Assembly (NCBI GenBank): GCA_903944555.1
Contig: CAJASG010000753.1
Location: 1 to 11,812, forward strand
DNA from: an uncultured beta proteobacterium
Lineage (GTDB): Bacteria; Pseudomonadota; Gammaproteobacteria; Burkholderiales; Burkholderiaceae_C
Direction: 5' to 3'
Length of the DNA stretch: 11,812 nt
The notes beneath the pieces are model-generated. The model did not search any database. It was not told the DNA's origin and was given only the letters and a program-made list of their open reading frames with translations. Below are positions 1 to 7,474 of this stretch, piece after piece. The translations under genes were made by a program, and so were the position numbers. The number at the start of each line of letters is the position of its first letter. The stretch's first letter is position 1.

Positions 1-225
1 GGTATTGGAGCAGCCCGGCGCAAGCGGAAACTACAGATAAGCACCTGAAAATCGGGTGTCATCAGAAATCGCGTGTGCTTTATCGGTACTTTGCTGGGTA
101 TCACGCAAGCGTTGATTTTTGTCTATGAACCTTGGGTAAGCCCAAACTAGTATCCCTTTGAATTTCGGCGGAAATGAAGATGGGGGCTACTCGATGGCAA
201 ACGGTTACGTATCGCGATTCCAAAA
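1..225. other. Left-edge non-coding or gene-end region
   Basis: I see no complete gene here. Frame 1 is open from the edge to a TGA at 46-48 and frame 3 to a TGA near 123-125. Either could be the C-terminal tail of an upstream gene, but neither tail carries a recognisable motif. A small perfect inverted repeat, TTGGG-TAAG-CCCAA, lies at 132-145 without a following T-run. I found no convincing -35/-10 pair or Shine-Dalgarno sequence in front of the gene at 226. Confidence 0.4.
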
Positions 226-1752
226 ATGCGGGTTGGTGGTCCGGTGACCGTGCCACTCGGTGACCTTGCCCCAAGCGCGGCCGAAGGCATGTCCCCCTTT
301 GACTACGCAGTACGCAGGTCCCGACCGTTGGTTGTCGATCTGGATGGTACGTTGACCCCCGCCGACACATTGGTGGAGTCGGTCATTCAACTTATCAAGC
401 AGTCGCCCTTGGATGCTTTTCGAATTCCGCTGTGGGCTCTGCGGGGGCGCTTGTCGCTGAAGTCTGAAGTTGCGGCACGCACAACGATTGATCCCTCTTT
501 GCTGCCCTACCGTCCTGCGTTGTTGGAATATCTGCATGCGGAGAAGCAAGCCGGGCGAAGGATTATTCTTGCCACGGCGGCTCACCAATCCATTGCGGAT
601 GGCGTTGCGGCGCACCTCAATATTTTTGGGTCGGTTTTAGCCACAGATACCCACACCAATTTGAAGGGTTGCGCCAAGCTGGAGGCGATCCGGCGTCTTG
701 TTGGAGAAGAGTTTGTCTATGCGGGTGATTGCCGTGCCGATATTCCCATCTGGCAGTCCGCAAGCTCGGCTATTCTTGTCGGGGCATCGCCCACCCTGAC
801 GCAACGCATGCGCCGGCAAGGGCCCGTTGAGCAAGAGTTTCCCAAAGAGGCGGGTAGCTTTCGCGTGTGGATGCGCGCCTTGCGCGTTCACCAGTGGTTG
901 AAAAACCTCCTCATTTTTGTCCCCTTGCTCACCGCTTTTTCTTTCGCTGAAGTGGCGGCCTTGGCAACCACTGCGCTTGCCTTTTTGGTTTTCTCCTTTG
1001 CGGCTTCGGCGACCTACTTGATCAATGATCTTTGGGATTTGGAGAGTGACCGAGCGCACCCACGTAAAAGGTTAAGACCATTTGCCAGCGCCAGCATCCC
1101 CATTCTTAATGGTTTGGCCGTGGCGGCGGGGTTGCTGGTGGTCGCATCAGTCTTGGCATGGTTTATATCGCCGGCATTTTTTTCCATGTTGGTCTTGTAC
1201 GTTTTCTTGACCAGCATTTACAGCTGGGTACTCAAGGAATATGTCCTTGTTGACGTTTTGATGCTGTCGGTCCTCTACACGCTTCGTATCTTGGCTGGCT
1301 CGGTCGCCATTGGTGTTGCGACCAGTTCGTGGCTGTTGGCGTTTTCAGTTTTCGTCTTTTTAAGCCTCGCACTGGTCAAGCGCTGCTCGGAGTTAGTTTC
1401 GCTGGATGCGATGGGTGCGGCCACCACACGCGGTCGTGATTACCGGGTCAGCGACCTGGTGATATTGTGGCCATTGGGGGTGGGCTCGGCCCTTTCGTCC
1501 GTGGTGGTCTTTGGACTTTTTATCAGTGCGCCAGACACGCGGGCCCGATACGCAAGTCCCTCCATGCTTTGGCTGGTCGCCATTGCTTTGATTTACTGGC
1601 TGGCGCGTTTGTGGATCAAAACATCCCGTGGCGAGATGCATGACGATCCTGTGATTTATGCGATCAAAGACTTCGGTAGCCGGATGACGGTCTTGGGAAT
1701 GATTGCCGTGGTGTTGGTCAGCCATTTCGTTACCGTGGAGTTCTGGCTGTGA
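226..1752 (+). CDS. HAD phosphatase - UbiA prenyltransferase fusion protein
   Basis: A 508-residue two-domain protein. The N-terminal part (about 33-195) is a HAD-type hydrolase: motif I VVDLDGTLT with D38 and D40, motif II near ATA at 116-118, and a late acidic motif AGDCRADIP near 166-173. The C-terminal part (about 215-508) is a polytopic UbiA-superfamily transferase with NDLWDLESD at 267-275, the NDxxDxxxD signature that binds Mg-diphosphate, followed by a family-typical RP at 284-285. Known relatives with this fusion are annotated as UbiA family prenyltransferases and resemble decaprenyl-phosphate phosphoribosyltransferase. I infer that it transfers 5-phosphoribose from PRPP to polyprenyl phosphate at the inner membrane and removes the 5-phosphate with the HAD domain. 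The start is uncertain: ATG 226 has no good Shine-Dalgarno, and ATG 289 (residue 22) also keeps both domains. Its TGA overlaps the GTG of the next gene. Confidence 0.9.
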   Translation: MRVGGPVTVPLGDLAPSAAEGMSPFDYAVRRSRPLVVDLDGTLTPADTLVESVIQLIKQSPLDAFRIPLWALRGRLSLKSEVAARTTIDPSLLPYRPALLEYLHAEKQAGRRIILATAAHQSIADGVAAHLNIFGSVLATDTHTNLKGCAKLEAIRRLVGEEFVYAGDCRADIPIWQSASSAILVGASPTLTQRMRRQGPVEQEFPKEAGSFRVWMRALRVHQWLKNLLIFVPLLTAFSFAEVAALATTALAFLVFSFAASATYLINDLWDLESDRAHPRKRLRPFASASIPILNGLAVAAGLLVVASVLAWFISPAFFSMLVLYVFLTSIYSWVLKEYVLVDVLMLSVLYTLRILAGSVAIGVATSSWLLAFSVFVFLSLALVKRCSELVSLDAMGAATTRGRDYRVSDLVILWPLGVGSALSSVVVFGLFISAPDTRARYASPSMLWLVAIALIYWLARLWIKTSRGEMHDDPVIYAIKDFGSRMTVLGMIAVVLVSHFVTVEFWL

Positions 1753-2114
1753 ATACGTTTGCCATTGCGATATTCAGCATCGTGCTTTCCGTCATGGCCC
1801 AATTCGCGCTGAAGGCCGGTATGTCTTCATGGGAAGTGAAAGCGGTCATGGCCCAGCCTTTGACTTGGAGTGTTCCGCTGGCTGTTCTCTCAAACGTCTA
1901 TGTTCTTGGCGGCTTCCTTCTGTACGGCCTTGGGGCCGTGGTTTGGCTTGGTGTGTTGTCGAAGTGGGATGTCAGCAAGGCCTATCCACTGGTTGGGCTG
2001 GGTTTTGCTTTCACTGTTGTCGTTGGGCTGCTTGCCGGGGAGCATGTGTCCCTGTTGCGCGTCACGGGTGTGGCATTGATTTGCGCAGGCGTTTTGCTGG
2101 TCGCGCGATCATGA
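1749..2114 (+). CDS. EmrE/ArnE-like small four-helix membrane transporter
   Basis: A 121-residue, very hydrophobic protein with four predicted transmembrane helices (about 2-22, 38-62, 66-97 and 102-119), the size and layout of the SMR/EamA family. The segment KAYPLVGLGFAFTVVVG (76-92), followed by the conserved-looking GEH and the helix TGVALICAGVLLV, is typical of ArnE/ArnF-like proteins. Those form flippases for undecaprenyl-phosphate-aminoarabinose in lipid A modification. The glutamate that couples EmrE to protons (E14) aligns here with S14 while K22 is kept, which argues against drug/proton antiport. I infer that it flips the polyprenyl-phosphate-sugar made by the preceding enzyme. The start is GTG at 1749, overlapping the upstream TGA as GTGA. 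Its own TGA overlaps the next ATG as ATGA, so the three genes are probably translationally coupled. Confidence 0.88.
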   Translation: MNTFAIAIFSIVLSVMAQFALKAGMSSWEVKAVMAQPLTWSVPLAVLSNVYVLGGFLLYGLGAVVWLGVLSKWDVSKAYPLVGLGFAFTVVVGLLAGEHVSLLRVTGVALICAGVLLVARS

Positions 2115-3388
2115 ATATGCCCCGGTACCGGTTTTCACAAAGCACATGCCTGACCCAATGGAGTGAGGTGCGACTATTGGGGCTGATCTTGATGGGCGCA
2201 CTCGTTGTGCGAGTCGCCATTGTTCTCTATCTGGACATTGTTCCGGTGAGCGACTATGCGGGCTACCACAACATGGCAATCAATTTGCTGTCAGGAAGGG
2301 GGCTGACGGATGGCGAGAGTTTTGCCATGTTAAGCGCAGGCTACCCCCTCTTCGTATTGGTGCCCATATTTGCGGTGTTCGGCGACAACTTGCTGGCAGC
2401 CCAATTGGGGAATGCCCTTTTGGGGGTGCTGACCACCTGGTTGATTTATCTGATTGTGCGAGAAGTGGGCGCCGGAAGAATTGGCCGCCTTGTTGCCCCA
2501 TTGATTTTTGCTTTTTACCTGCCATCGTGGATTTATGCGGAGTACCTCGCCAAAGAAAATCTGATGACGCCTTTGATGCTGGGGATTGTTTTGTTGTCTG
2601 TGCGTTGCTTGCGAGACGCCTCGGTCTGGGTATCACTTCTCTTGGGTGTGCTGATCGGGCTGCTCGCCATCACGGGCAACGCGGGATTGGCAATTTTGCC
2701 CGTCGCATTTCTGGCACTGGCCATGATGCCGATATCGCTGCGTGGCCGCGGGTTGCGCATGGGCCTGGTGGGGTTGGTTGCGATGCTTGTCATTGCGCCA
2801 TGGTTGATGCGCAATGACGCGGTGATCGGCGAGCCCATTTTGAATTCCAACGGGGGATTCAATCTTTACTTGGGAAACAACCCCGCCGCCAATGGGTTCT
2901 TCGTGTCCATTGCGGATACCCCGCGAGGTGCAACTTGGCCCCAACTTCGCGAAGAGGGCGAAGTCATCGCATCGAACACGCTGAAAACAGAAGCGATCGA
3001 CTGGATCAAGCGCAACCCCTCCGACTTTCTTGCGCTTGCTGTGACAAAAGGAAGGCTGTTCTGGATGCCTCCGGTCCACGAGGGAAAGGGCGTGCAGTCG
3101 AGGGTGGAGGTGATGACCAGGGTTGCATGGCTCGGGCAGTACCTGTTTATTTGCACCCTGGCAATCGGCAGTGTTGCATTTGTTCAGCTGAGGACTCGAA
3201 AAACAGGATTGCTATGGCTTTCCATCGTGGGCTACACGGCAGTGCACATGATTTTCTATGTGATTTTTCGCTATCGCGAGCCCGTGATGCCGCTCATGAT
3301 TTTGTTGTCGGCGCTGACCATTGAGCACTTGTTGACACTTCGAAAGACATTCCCGCAGGTGGCCCCAAGGCGTCAGATCGATGTCTGA
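2111..3388 (+). CDS. ArnT-like GT-C family membrane glycosyltransferase (GT39/PMT-like)
   Basis: A 425-residue polytopic protein of the GT-C fold. After the first helix (about 22-41) the periplasmic loop holds SDY at 47-49, in the position of the acidic motif common to ArnT, PMT and related enzymes, then AGYPLF at 76-81. A second acidic segment, AEYLAKEN, is at 143-150. NGGFNLYLGNNPAANGFF (247-264) and the C-terminal RYREPVMPLM (388-397) are typical of GT39-like bacterial enzymes. Such enzymes move a sugar from a polyprenyl-phosphate donor to a periplasmic acceptor: lipid A, protein or glycan. The acceptor cannot be read from the sequence. The start chosen is ATG 2111, overlapping the previous stop as ATGA. 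The reading frame is open further upstream to about 1703, but that part only shadows the neighbouring gene in another frame. ATG 2117 is an alternative start. Confidence 0.88.
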   Translation: MNMPRYRFSQSTCLTQWSEVRLLGLILMGALVVRVAIVLYLDIVPVSDYAGYHNMAINLLSGRGLTDGESFAMLSAGYPLFVLVPIFAVFGDNLLAAQLGNALLGVLTTWLIYLIVREVGAGRIGRLVAPLIFAFYLPSWIYAEYLAKENLMTPLMLGIVLLSVRCLRDASVWVSLLLGVLIGLLAITGNAGLAILPVAFLALAMMPISLRGRGLRMGLVGLVAMLVIAPWLMRNDAVIGEPILNSNGGFNLYLGNNPAANGFFVSIADTPRGATWPQLREEGEVIASNTLKTEAIDWIKRNPSDFLALAVTKGRLFWMPPVHEGKGVQSRVEVMTRVAWLGQYLFICTLAIGSVAFVQLRTRKTGLLWLSIVGYTAVHMIFYVIFRYREPVMPLMILLSALTIEHLLTLRKTFPQVAPRRQIDV

Positions 3389-3522
3389 TGGGGAGCGGAT
3401 CGGGTACATCGCGTCGGTAGACCCTTTGCGGTTTCGCAATCTCAAGGGCTCTGAATTTCAATGTAATCAGCAGTCAGAACGCATGCTTTTCGTATGCAAC
3501 ACCCTTCACCGAAGGCATCTCT
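3389..3522. other. Intergenic leader before the methyltransferase gene
   Basis: These 134 bp separate the overlapped membrane trio from the methyltransferase gene. They contain an imperfect hairpin at 3481-3497 (GCATGC, TTTTC loop, GTATGC, one G-T pair). I see no spaced -35/-10 pair that I would call a promoter and no T-run terminator after 3388. The gap is long enough for an internal promoter but none can be shown. Confidence 0.35.
3511..3515 (+). promoter_or_regulatory. Shine-Dalgarno GAAGG for the UbiG-like methyltransferase
   Basis: GAAGG lies seven bases before ATG 3523. It supports that start for the methyltransferase gene. Confidence 0.6.
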
Positions 3523-4350
3523 ATGAGCACTGAGCCCCCGCATATAGCAAGTACATCCCATTGGAACCATTCGTCTGACCCCAATTTTTCGAACTATTAC
3601 GAGCAGCAATCCGTCTCGGATGAAACGGTTCAACGCTTTTCATTGGTGCGGGATAAAGCGCTTCAATTGCTGGGTGCCAATGCGGCTGACGTTACGCGTG
3701 TTTTAGAGGTGGTGGATGTGGGGTGTGGCGCTGGAACCCAGTCCCGGCTGTGGGCGGAGATGGGCCATCGGGTTCATGGACTGGATGTCAATGCACCGCT
3801 TATCAACGTCGCCAGACGGCGTGCGGCGGAGAGCGGCTTGGAAATTGCGTTTGACGTTGGGTCGGCAACGGAGTTGCCCTACGCGGACTCCTCCATGGAT
3901 GTCGCGTTGCTGCCGGAGTTGTTGGAGCATGTTGCCAATTGGCAGGGCTGCCTTGATGAGGCGATCCGGGTCTTGAAGCCTGGTGGCTTGTTGTACCTGA
4001 GCACGACGAGTTGGTTGTGCCCCAAGCAGCAGGAATTCAATTTGCCCTTGTACAGCTGGTACCCCGCGTTTTTGAAGCGCAGGTACGAGCGTCTTGCGGT
4101 GACCACACGCCCGGAAATCGCCAACCATTGCAAGTACCCGGCCGTGAACTGGTTTTCTTTTTATGCGCTGGAACGCTACCTGGGTCCGCGTGGATTTGCG
4201 TGCCTGGACCGGTTTGACATGGTGGAGCTGCGAGACAGGAGCGCACTGGCGAAAACGGTGTTGACTTTGGTGCGGGGCCTGGCACCGTTGCGCTTGCTTG
4301 GTCATGTGTTGACGCCTGGTTCAACCATTTTTGCACTGAAGGCCCCGTGA
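3523..4350 (+). CDS. Class I SAM-dependent methyltransferase (UbiG/Methyltransf_11-like)
   Basis: A 275-residue cytoplasmic enzyme with a Rossmann-type SAM site. Motif I is VDVGCGAGT at 64-72, the acidic residue that usually binds the ribose of SAM is D88 in HGLDVN, the segment DVALLPELLEHV at 126-137 is the motif IV region, and LKPGGLLYL at 151-159 is the usual post-motif strand. About 60 N-terminal residues precede motif I, as in many small-molecule methyltransferases of the UbiG-like group. The roughly 110 residues after 160 are aromatic-rich (SWYPAFLKRRYE, NWFSFYALERYLG) and probably form the substrate lid. In this context it may methylate a sugar or lipid-linked intermediate. A true role in ubiquinone synthesis is unlikely given the neighbours but not excluded. 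The substrate cannot be named. Confidence 0.88.
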   Translation: MSTEPPHIASTSHWNHSSDPNFSNYYEQQSVSDETVQRFSLVRDKALQLLGANAADVTRVLEVVDVGCGAGTQSRLWAEMGHRVHGLDVNAPLINVARRRAAESGLEIAFDVGSATELPYADSSMDVALLPELLEHVANWQGCLDEAIRVLKPGGLLYLSTTSWLCPKQQEFNLPLYSWYPAFLKRRYERLAVTTRPEIANHCKYPAVNWFSFYALERYLGPRGFACLDRFDMVELRDRSALAKTVLTLVRGLAPLRLLGHVLTPGSTIFALKAP

Positions 4351-4362
4351 ACTTTTTCACGG
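4345..4362 (+). terminator. Hairpin overlapping the methyltransferase stop codon
   Basis: CCGTGAA (4345-4351), a CTTT loop and TTCACGG (4356-4362) form a perfect 7-bp stem that includes the TGA stop at 4348-4350. The bases after it are T-rich but broken (CTTGACTGCTTTTGAGTTTT), so this is at best a weak intrinsic terminator or an mRNA-stabilising hairpin. Confidence 0.4.
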
Positions 4363-4438
4363 CTTGACTGCTTTTGAGTTTTCGCAATCAGTCTGCGCCG
4401 CACTCTGAATCTAATGGATGCCACGACACCATGATCTT

Positions 4439-4443
4439 GGGGG
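4439..4443 (+). promoter_or_regulatory. Purine-rich ribosome site setting the lipoprotein start
   Basis: A GGGGG run lies seven bases before ATG 4451. It favours this ATG over the in-frame ATG at 4418, which would put eleven polar residues in front of the signal peptide. Confidence 0.45.
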
Positions 4444-4450
4444 CGATCTA

Positions 4451-7438
4451 ATGAACATTCAAATACGTAGACTTGGATTCGCCTTGGTCGTGGGCTTGTT
4501 GACCGTGCTTGCGGGCTGTGGGGGTGGGGAAGAGGAGCAGGAGTCTTACGAAGGTCGGGCATTGCGACCCGGTGAATTTGGCTTGGCGGTTAGCGCGGCG
4601 CCTATCGCACGGATCGACGAGCCGTACACGGCGCGCGTCCCCGTGGGCGGTGGTGTGGCGCCCTTCCGGTTTGAAGTCATCTCGGGTGCTTTGCCGCCAG
4701 GCCTTTCGTTTGATGAAAAAACCGGTACGGTCACTGGGCGGCCCACGCAATTGGGCCGGTTTGATCTGCGGATCAGAGTCACCGATGCCAAGGGTGCCCG
4801 AACCCGAGGGCGGTTCAGCTTGACCGTGATTGAGCAGGATGCCCCCAGCACGCCGAGCCCCCTTTCCGGACTTTCGTCAACGCCACCCAGCAATGCCCGT
4901 ATGGTCACCCAGGCGGGGGCGCTTGTCAGTGGTGCGGCCACCATGTTAGGTGGTGCCAGCCGAGTGGATGCGCCGCTTCCCGGCTTGGTGGGGCTGATGA
5001 ACTCCATCCCGGAAGGGGGTTGGGTGAAGGCCAATCTCAACCAGTTTCAGGATGTCTGGCCGCCAGAGTCGCAGCGCACCATTGATAAGAACAGCGGTGG
5101 CGTGCGCTCGCCGGCCGGGATCATTGCTGCGTGGAGCGGTTTTGCATGGGATTCGAACCGCGGGGATCTGATACTTTATGGCGGAGGCCACGCCCAATAC
5201 GGCGGCAATGAGGTCTACCGCTGGCACGGCACGACACGCACGTGGGAGCGCGCCTCCTTGCCCAGCGAGATTTCGTTGGATGCGATGAACAATTACCGCG
5301 CCATTGACGGCCCCGACAACGCACCAGTGGCCGCGCATACGTATGACAACAGCATCTTCCTGCCCATACTTGACCGGTTTTTGACATTCGGCGGGGCCGC
5401 CTATAACAACGGCGATGCGTACCTGCGGGACAACGGTGCCGGCGGGTCCCGCTATACCGGGCCCTATCTGTGGGACCCCAGCAAAGGCGACGCCAATAAG
5501 GTGGGCGGTACAACCGGGTCACACGTGAAGCGCGTAGCGCCTTACCCTGATGTGGTGGGCGGGCAAATGTGGCAAAACCGCGATATCAAGCTGAATCTGG
5601 CCACGACGCCCCACCTGCCGTCGGCGCATGTCTCGGGGTGTACCGGCTATGCGCTAGAGGGCGGAAAGGATGTGGTGTATGTCGGATCACGTACGGGCGG
5701 CGGCGTGGCGAATGAGTTGTTTCGCTATGTCATCAACGACATCAACAATCCCTCCTCCGACACATGGACAAAAATTGGAGGCTACTGGGATGGTCCCCAG
5801 ACCGAAACCGTGTGCGCGTTCGACCCGATTCAAAAACTCTTCGTGCGCGTGGGTAACAAGACCCGGCCGTTTATGTTCTGGAACGTCAACACGTCCCGCA
5901 CCAGCGGAAATTTTGAGGTGGCACTCTCGTTCACGGAACAGTCGGGGGATTTGATGGCGCGTCTCAATGCAGGCACGCTGGATATTCGCAATTGCGGTTT
6001 TGACTTTGACCCCTTGCGCCGCCACTATGTGCTCTGGTGTGGGGGCACTGACGTCTGGACGTTGACGCCACCGCTTAACGTAGCTGCCAGCGGATGGACC
6101 CTGCAGAAGTTGGCAGCCCCTGCGGGCAGCGCGCCAACCACTGCGCTGGGTACCGGGATACTGGGAAAGTGGAAGTACATCCCGAATATCGATGCTTTCA
6201 TGGGCTTGCAAGACAGCAGTGCGGGTAATGTCTGGCTTTACAAGCCCTATGGCTGGCAATCTCCCGGAGGCGGGACCGTGAATACACCACCCAGCGTATC
6301 CCTCACTTCGCCAAGTGCGGGTCAAACATTTGTGTCTGGGGCCTCGGTCACTATTCAGGCAGTTGCCAGCGACAGCGATGGCGTTGTATCCATGGTGGAC
6401 TTTTTCGATGGGTCCAGCAAGATTGGCTCTGCGGGGCAGGCACCATGGCAAATCAGCTGGAGCGGTTTTGTCGTAGGCGCGCACGCCATTAGTGCGGTGG
6501 CGACCGACAACCAGGGTGCCTCCATTGCCTCTGCGAGCGTCACGATCAATGTCAGTGCTGCGAACCAGGCGCCGTCAGTGGCATTGACCGCGCCGACCGC
6601 TGGTCAGATATTTACGCAAGGCCAGGCCATCACCTTGTCAGCCAATCCATTCGACCCCGAGGGGCAGATTGCCTCGGTCCAATTCAGGGATGGTGCCACC
6701 GTGCTGGCAACGTTGACCGCTGCGCCTTGGCAAACCGTGGTGACCAATGCCGCGTTGGGTAGCCACAGCTATGGCGCGGTCGTGACGGATGCTGCGGGTA
6801 GCACGGTTGCATCGGCCAGCGTGACTATTCAGGTGAACCCCGCGACTGTGGGTGGCGTCACGGCGACGTTGCAGGATGGCCTCAACGGCTACAGCGGCAC
6901 CCGCGATACCTACCTGTACAGCTACTGGGCTGCCTACAACCTGGGTGCGCTGACGACCATGGTGGAGCAGGGCGGCTATGCCATTCCCTTGCTCAGGTTT
7001 GCCATCTTCAACCGCGAGGGGGGTCCGGTGCCGGACAACGCGGTGGTCACCTCCGCCAAGTTGTCGCTTTACAAGACCAGCTATTACACCAGCACGTTTT
7101 CGGCGAGCCGTTTGCTGTGTGACTGGCAGGAAATGGAAGTCACGTGGCGGCTTTGTCGGTCCGGGGTGGCGTGGGCCACTGTGGGTGCCGCGGGCGCGTC
7201 GACCGATATTGCCCCAGCCCCTGATGGCTTTGGTAACGCGGACTGGAACCCGGGAAGCTGGTTGGTTATGGATGTCACCTCCGGGCTGCTTGCCATGCAA
7301 GCGGGGGCCCCTAACTATGGCTGGCGCATTCGCCGAACCGGTGGAGATGACGTCAATGGAAAAGGCTTTAACAGCCGAAATTTCACAACCGACCCTACCC
7401 TGCGACCCAAGCTGGTGGTCAGCTACACCGTCAATTGA
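4451..7438 (+). CDS. Large lipoprotein with Ig-like, kelch-like and DNRLRE/CBM96-like domains
   Basis: A 995-residue exported protein. The N-terminus MNIQIRRLGFALVVGLLTVLAGC is a lipoprotein signal peptide with an LAGC lipobox (C23), so the mature protein should be lipid-anchored. Domains in order: a putative-Ig/cadherin-like module (41-127; LPPGLSFD, TGTVTGRP, F-RIRVTDA); a region resembling a kelch or galactose-oxidase propeller (about 178-602; LILYGGGHAQYGGNEVYRW near 239-257, FLTFGG near 310, VVYVGSRTGGG near 408, YVLWCGG near 526, VWLYKPYGW at the end); two Ig-like repeats (611-701 and 705-795); and a C-terminal DNRLRE/CBM96-like domain (about 800-995, ending in SRNFTTDPTLRPKLVVSY). These modules are known for binding carbohydrate or protein outside the cell. 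No catalytic copper or glycosidase residues can be assigned by eye. I infer a surface glycan-binding or matrix protein; enzymatic activity is possible but not shown. Confidence 0.9.
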   Translation: MNIQIRRLGFALVVGLLTVLAGCGGGEEEQESYEGRALRPGEFGLAVSAAPIARIDEPYTARVPVGGGVAPFRFEVISGALPPGLSFDEKTGTVTGRPTQLGRFDLRIRVTDAKGARTRGRFSLTVIEQDAPSTPSPLSGLSSTPPSNARMVTQAGALVSGAATMLGGASRVDAPLPGLVGLMNSIPEGGWVKANLNQFQDVWPPESQRTIDKNSGGVRSPAGIIAAWSGFAWDSNRGDLILYGGGHAQYGGNEVYRWHGTTRTWERASLPSEISLDAMNNYRAIDGPDNAPVAAHTYDNSIFLPILDRFLTFGGAAYNNGDAYLRDNGAGGSRYTGPYLWDPSKGDANKVGGTTGSHVKRVAPYPDVVGGQMWQNRDIKLNLATTPHLPSAHVSGCTGYALEGGKDVVYVGSRTGGGVANELFRYVINDINNPSSDTWTKIGGYWDGPQTETVCAFDPIQKLFVRVGNKTRPFMFWNVNTSRTSGNFEVALSFTEQSGDLMARLNAGTLDIRNCGFDFDPLRRHYVLWCGGTDVWTLTPPLNVAASGWTLQKLAAPAGSAPTTALGTGILGKWKYIPNIDAFMGLQDSSAGNVWLYKPYGWQSPGGGTVNTPPSVSLTSPSAGQTFVSGASVTIQAVASDSDGVVSMVDFFDGSSKIGSAGQAPWQISWSGFVVGAHAISAVATDNQGASIASASVTINVSAANQAPSVALTAPTAGQIFTQGQAITLSANPFDPEGQIASVQFRDGATVLATLTAAPWQTVVTNAALGSHSYGAVVTDAAGSTVASASVTIQVNPATVGGVTATLQDGLNGYSGTRDTYLYSYWAAYNLGALTTMVEQGGYAIPLLRFAIFNREGGPVPDNAVVTSAKLSLYKTSYYTSTFSASRLLCDWQEMEVTWRLCRSGVAWATVGAAGASTDIAPAPDGFGNADWNPGSWLVMDVTSGLLAMQAGAPNYGWRIRRTGGDDVNGKGFNSRNFTTDPTLRPKLVVSYTVN
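6281..6835 (+). repeat. Two tandem Ig-like protein repeats inside the lipoprotein gene
   Basis: Residues 611-701 (6281-6553) and 705-795 (6563-6835) are two copies of one module. Both begin with PSV-LT-P-AGQ-F, share an F-DG turn and an APWQ motif, then a G-H segment, and end with ASASVTI-V. DNA identity between the copies is limited, so this is an old domain duplication and not a recent DNA repeat. Confidence 0.8.
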
Positions 7439-7464
7439 CTGGGCGCAAAACCTGAATTTTTCAC

Positions 7465-7470
7465 GAGGAG
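7465..7470 (+). promoter_or_regulatory. Shine-Dalgarno GAGGAG for the FkbM methyltransferase
   Basis: GAGGAG lies four bases before ATG 7475, in the 36-bp gap after the lipoprotein gene. It is the clearest ribosome site on the plus strand. The short gap without a terminator suggests co-transcription with the lipoprotein gene. Confidence 0.65.
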
Positions 7471-7474
7471 TGCT

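Noticed and set aside
1..125. End of an upstream gene in frame 1 (stop 46-48) or frame 3 (stop near 123)
   Set aside because: Both frames are open from the edge but too short, with no motif to choose between them.
1703..2110. An N-terminal extension of 136 residues on the GT-C enzyme
   Set aside because: It shadows the EmrE-like gene in another frame (Cys- and Arg-rich translation). ATG 2111 overlaps the upstream stop and directly precedes the first membrane helix.
3523..4350. Ubiquinone biosynthesis gene ubiG
   Set aside because: The SAM motifs are generic to class I methyltransferases. The C-terminal half and the genomic context do not support a quinone role.
4364..4392. A TTGACT sequence at 4364-4369 as the -35 of a promoter for the lipoprotein gene
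   Set aside because: No -10 hexamer resembling TATAAT lies 16-18 bases downstream (the bases there read about AATCAGT).
5687..6484. A 265-codon minus-strand open frame within the lipoprotein gene
   Set aside because: It is antisense to the propeller-like region and the first Ig repeat and has no domain or ribosome site.
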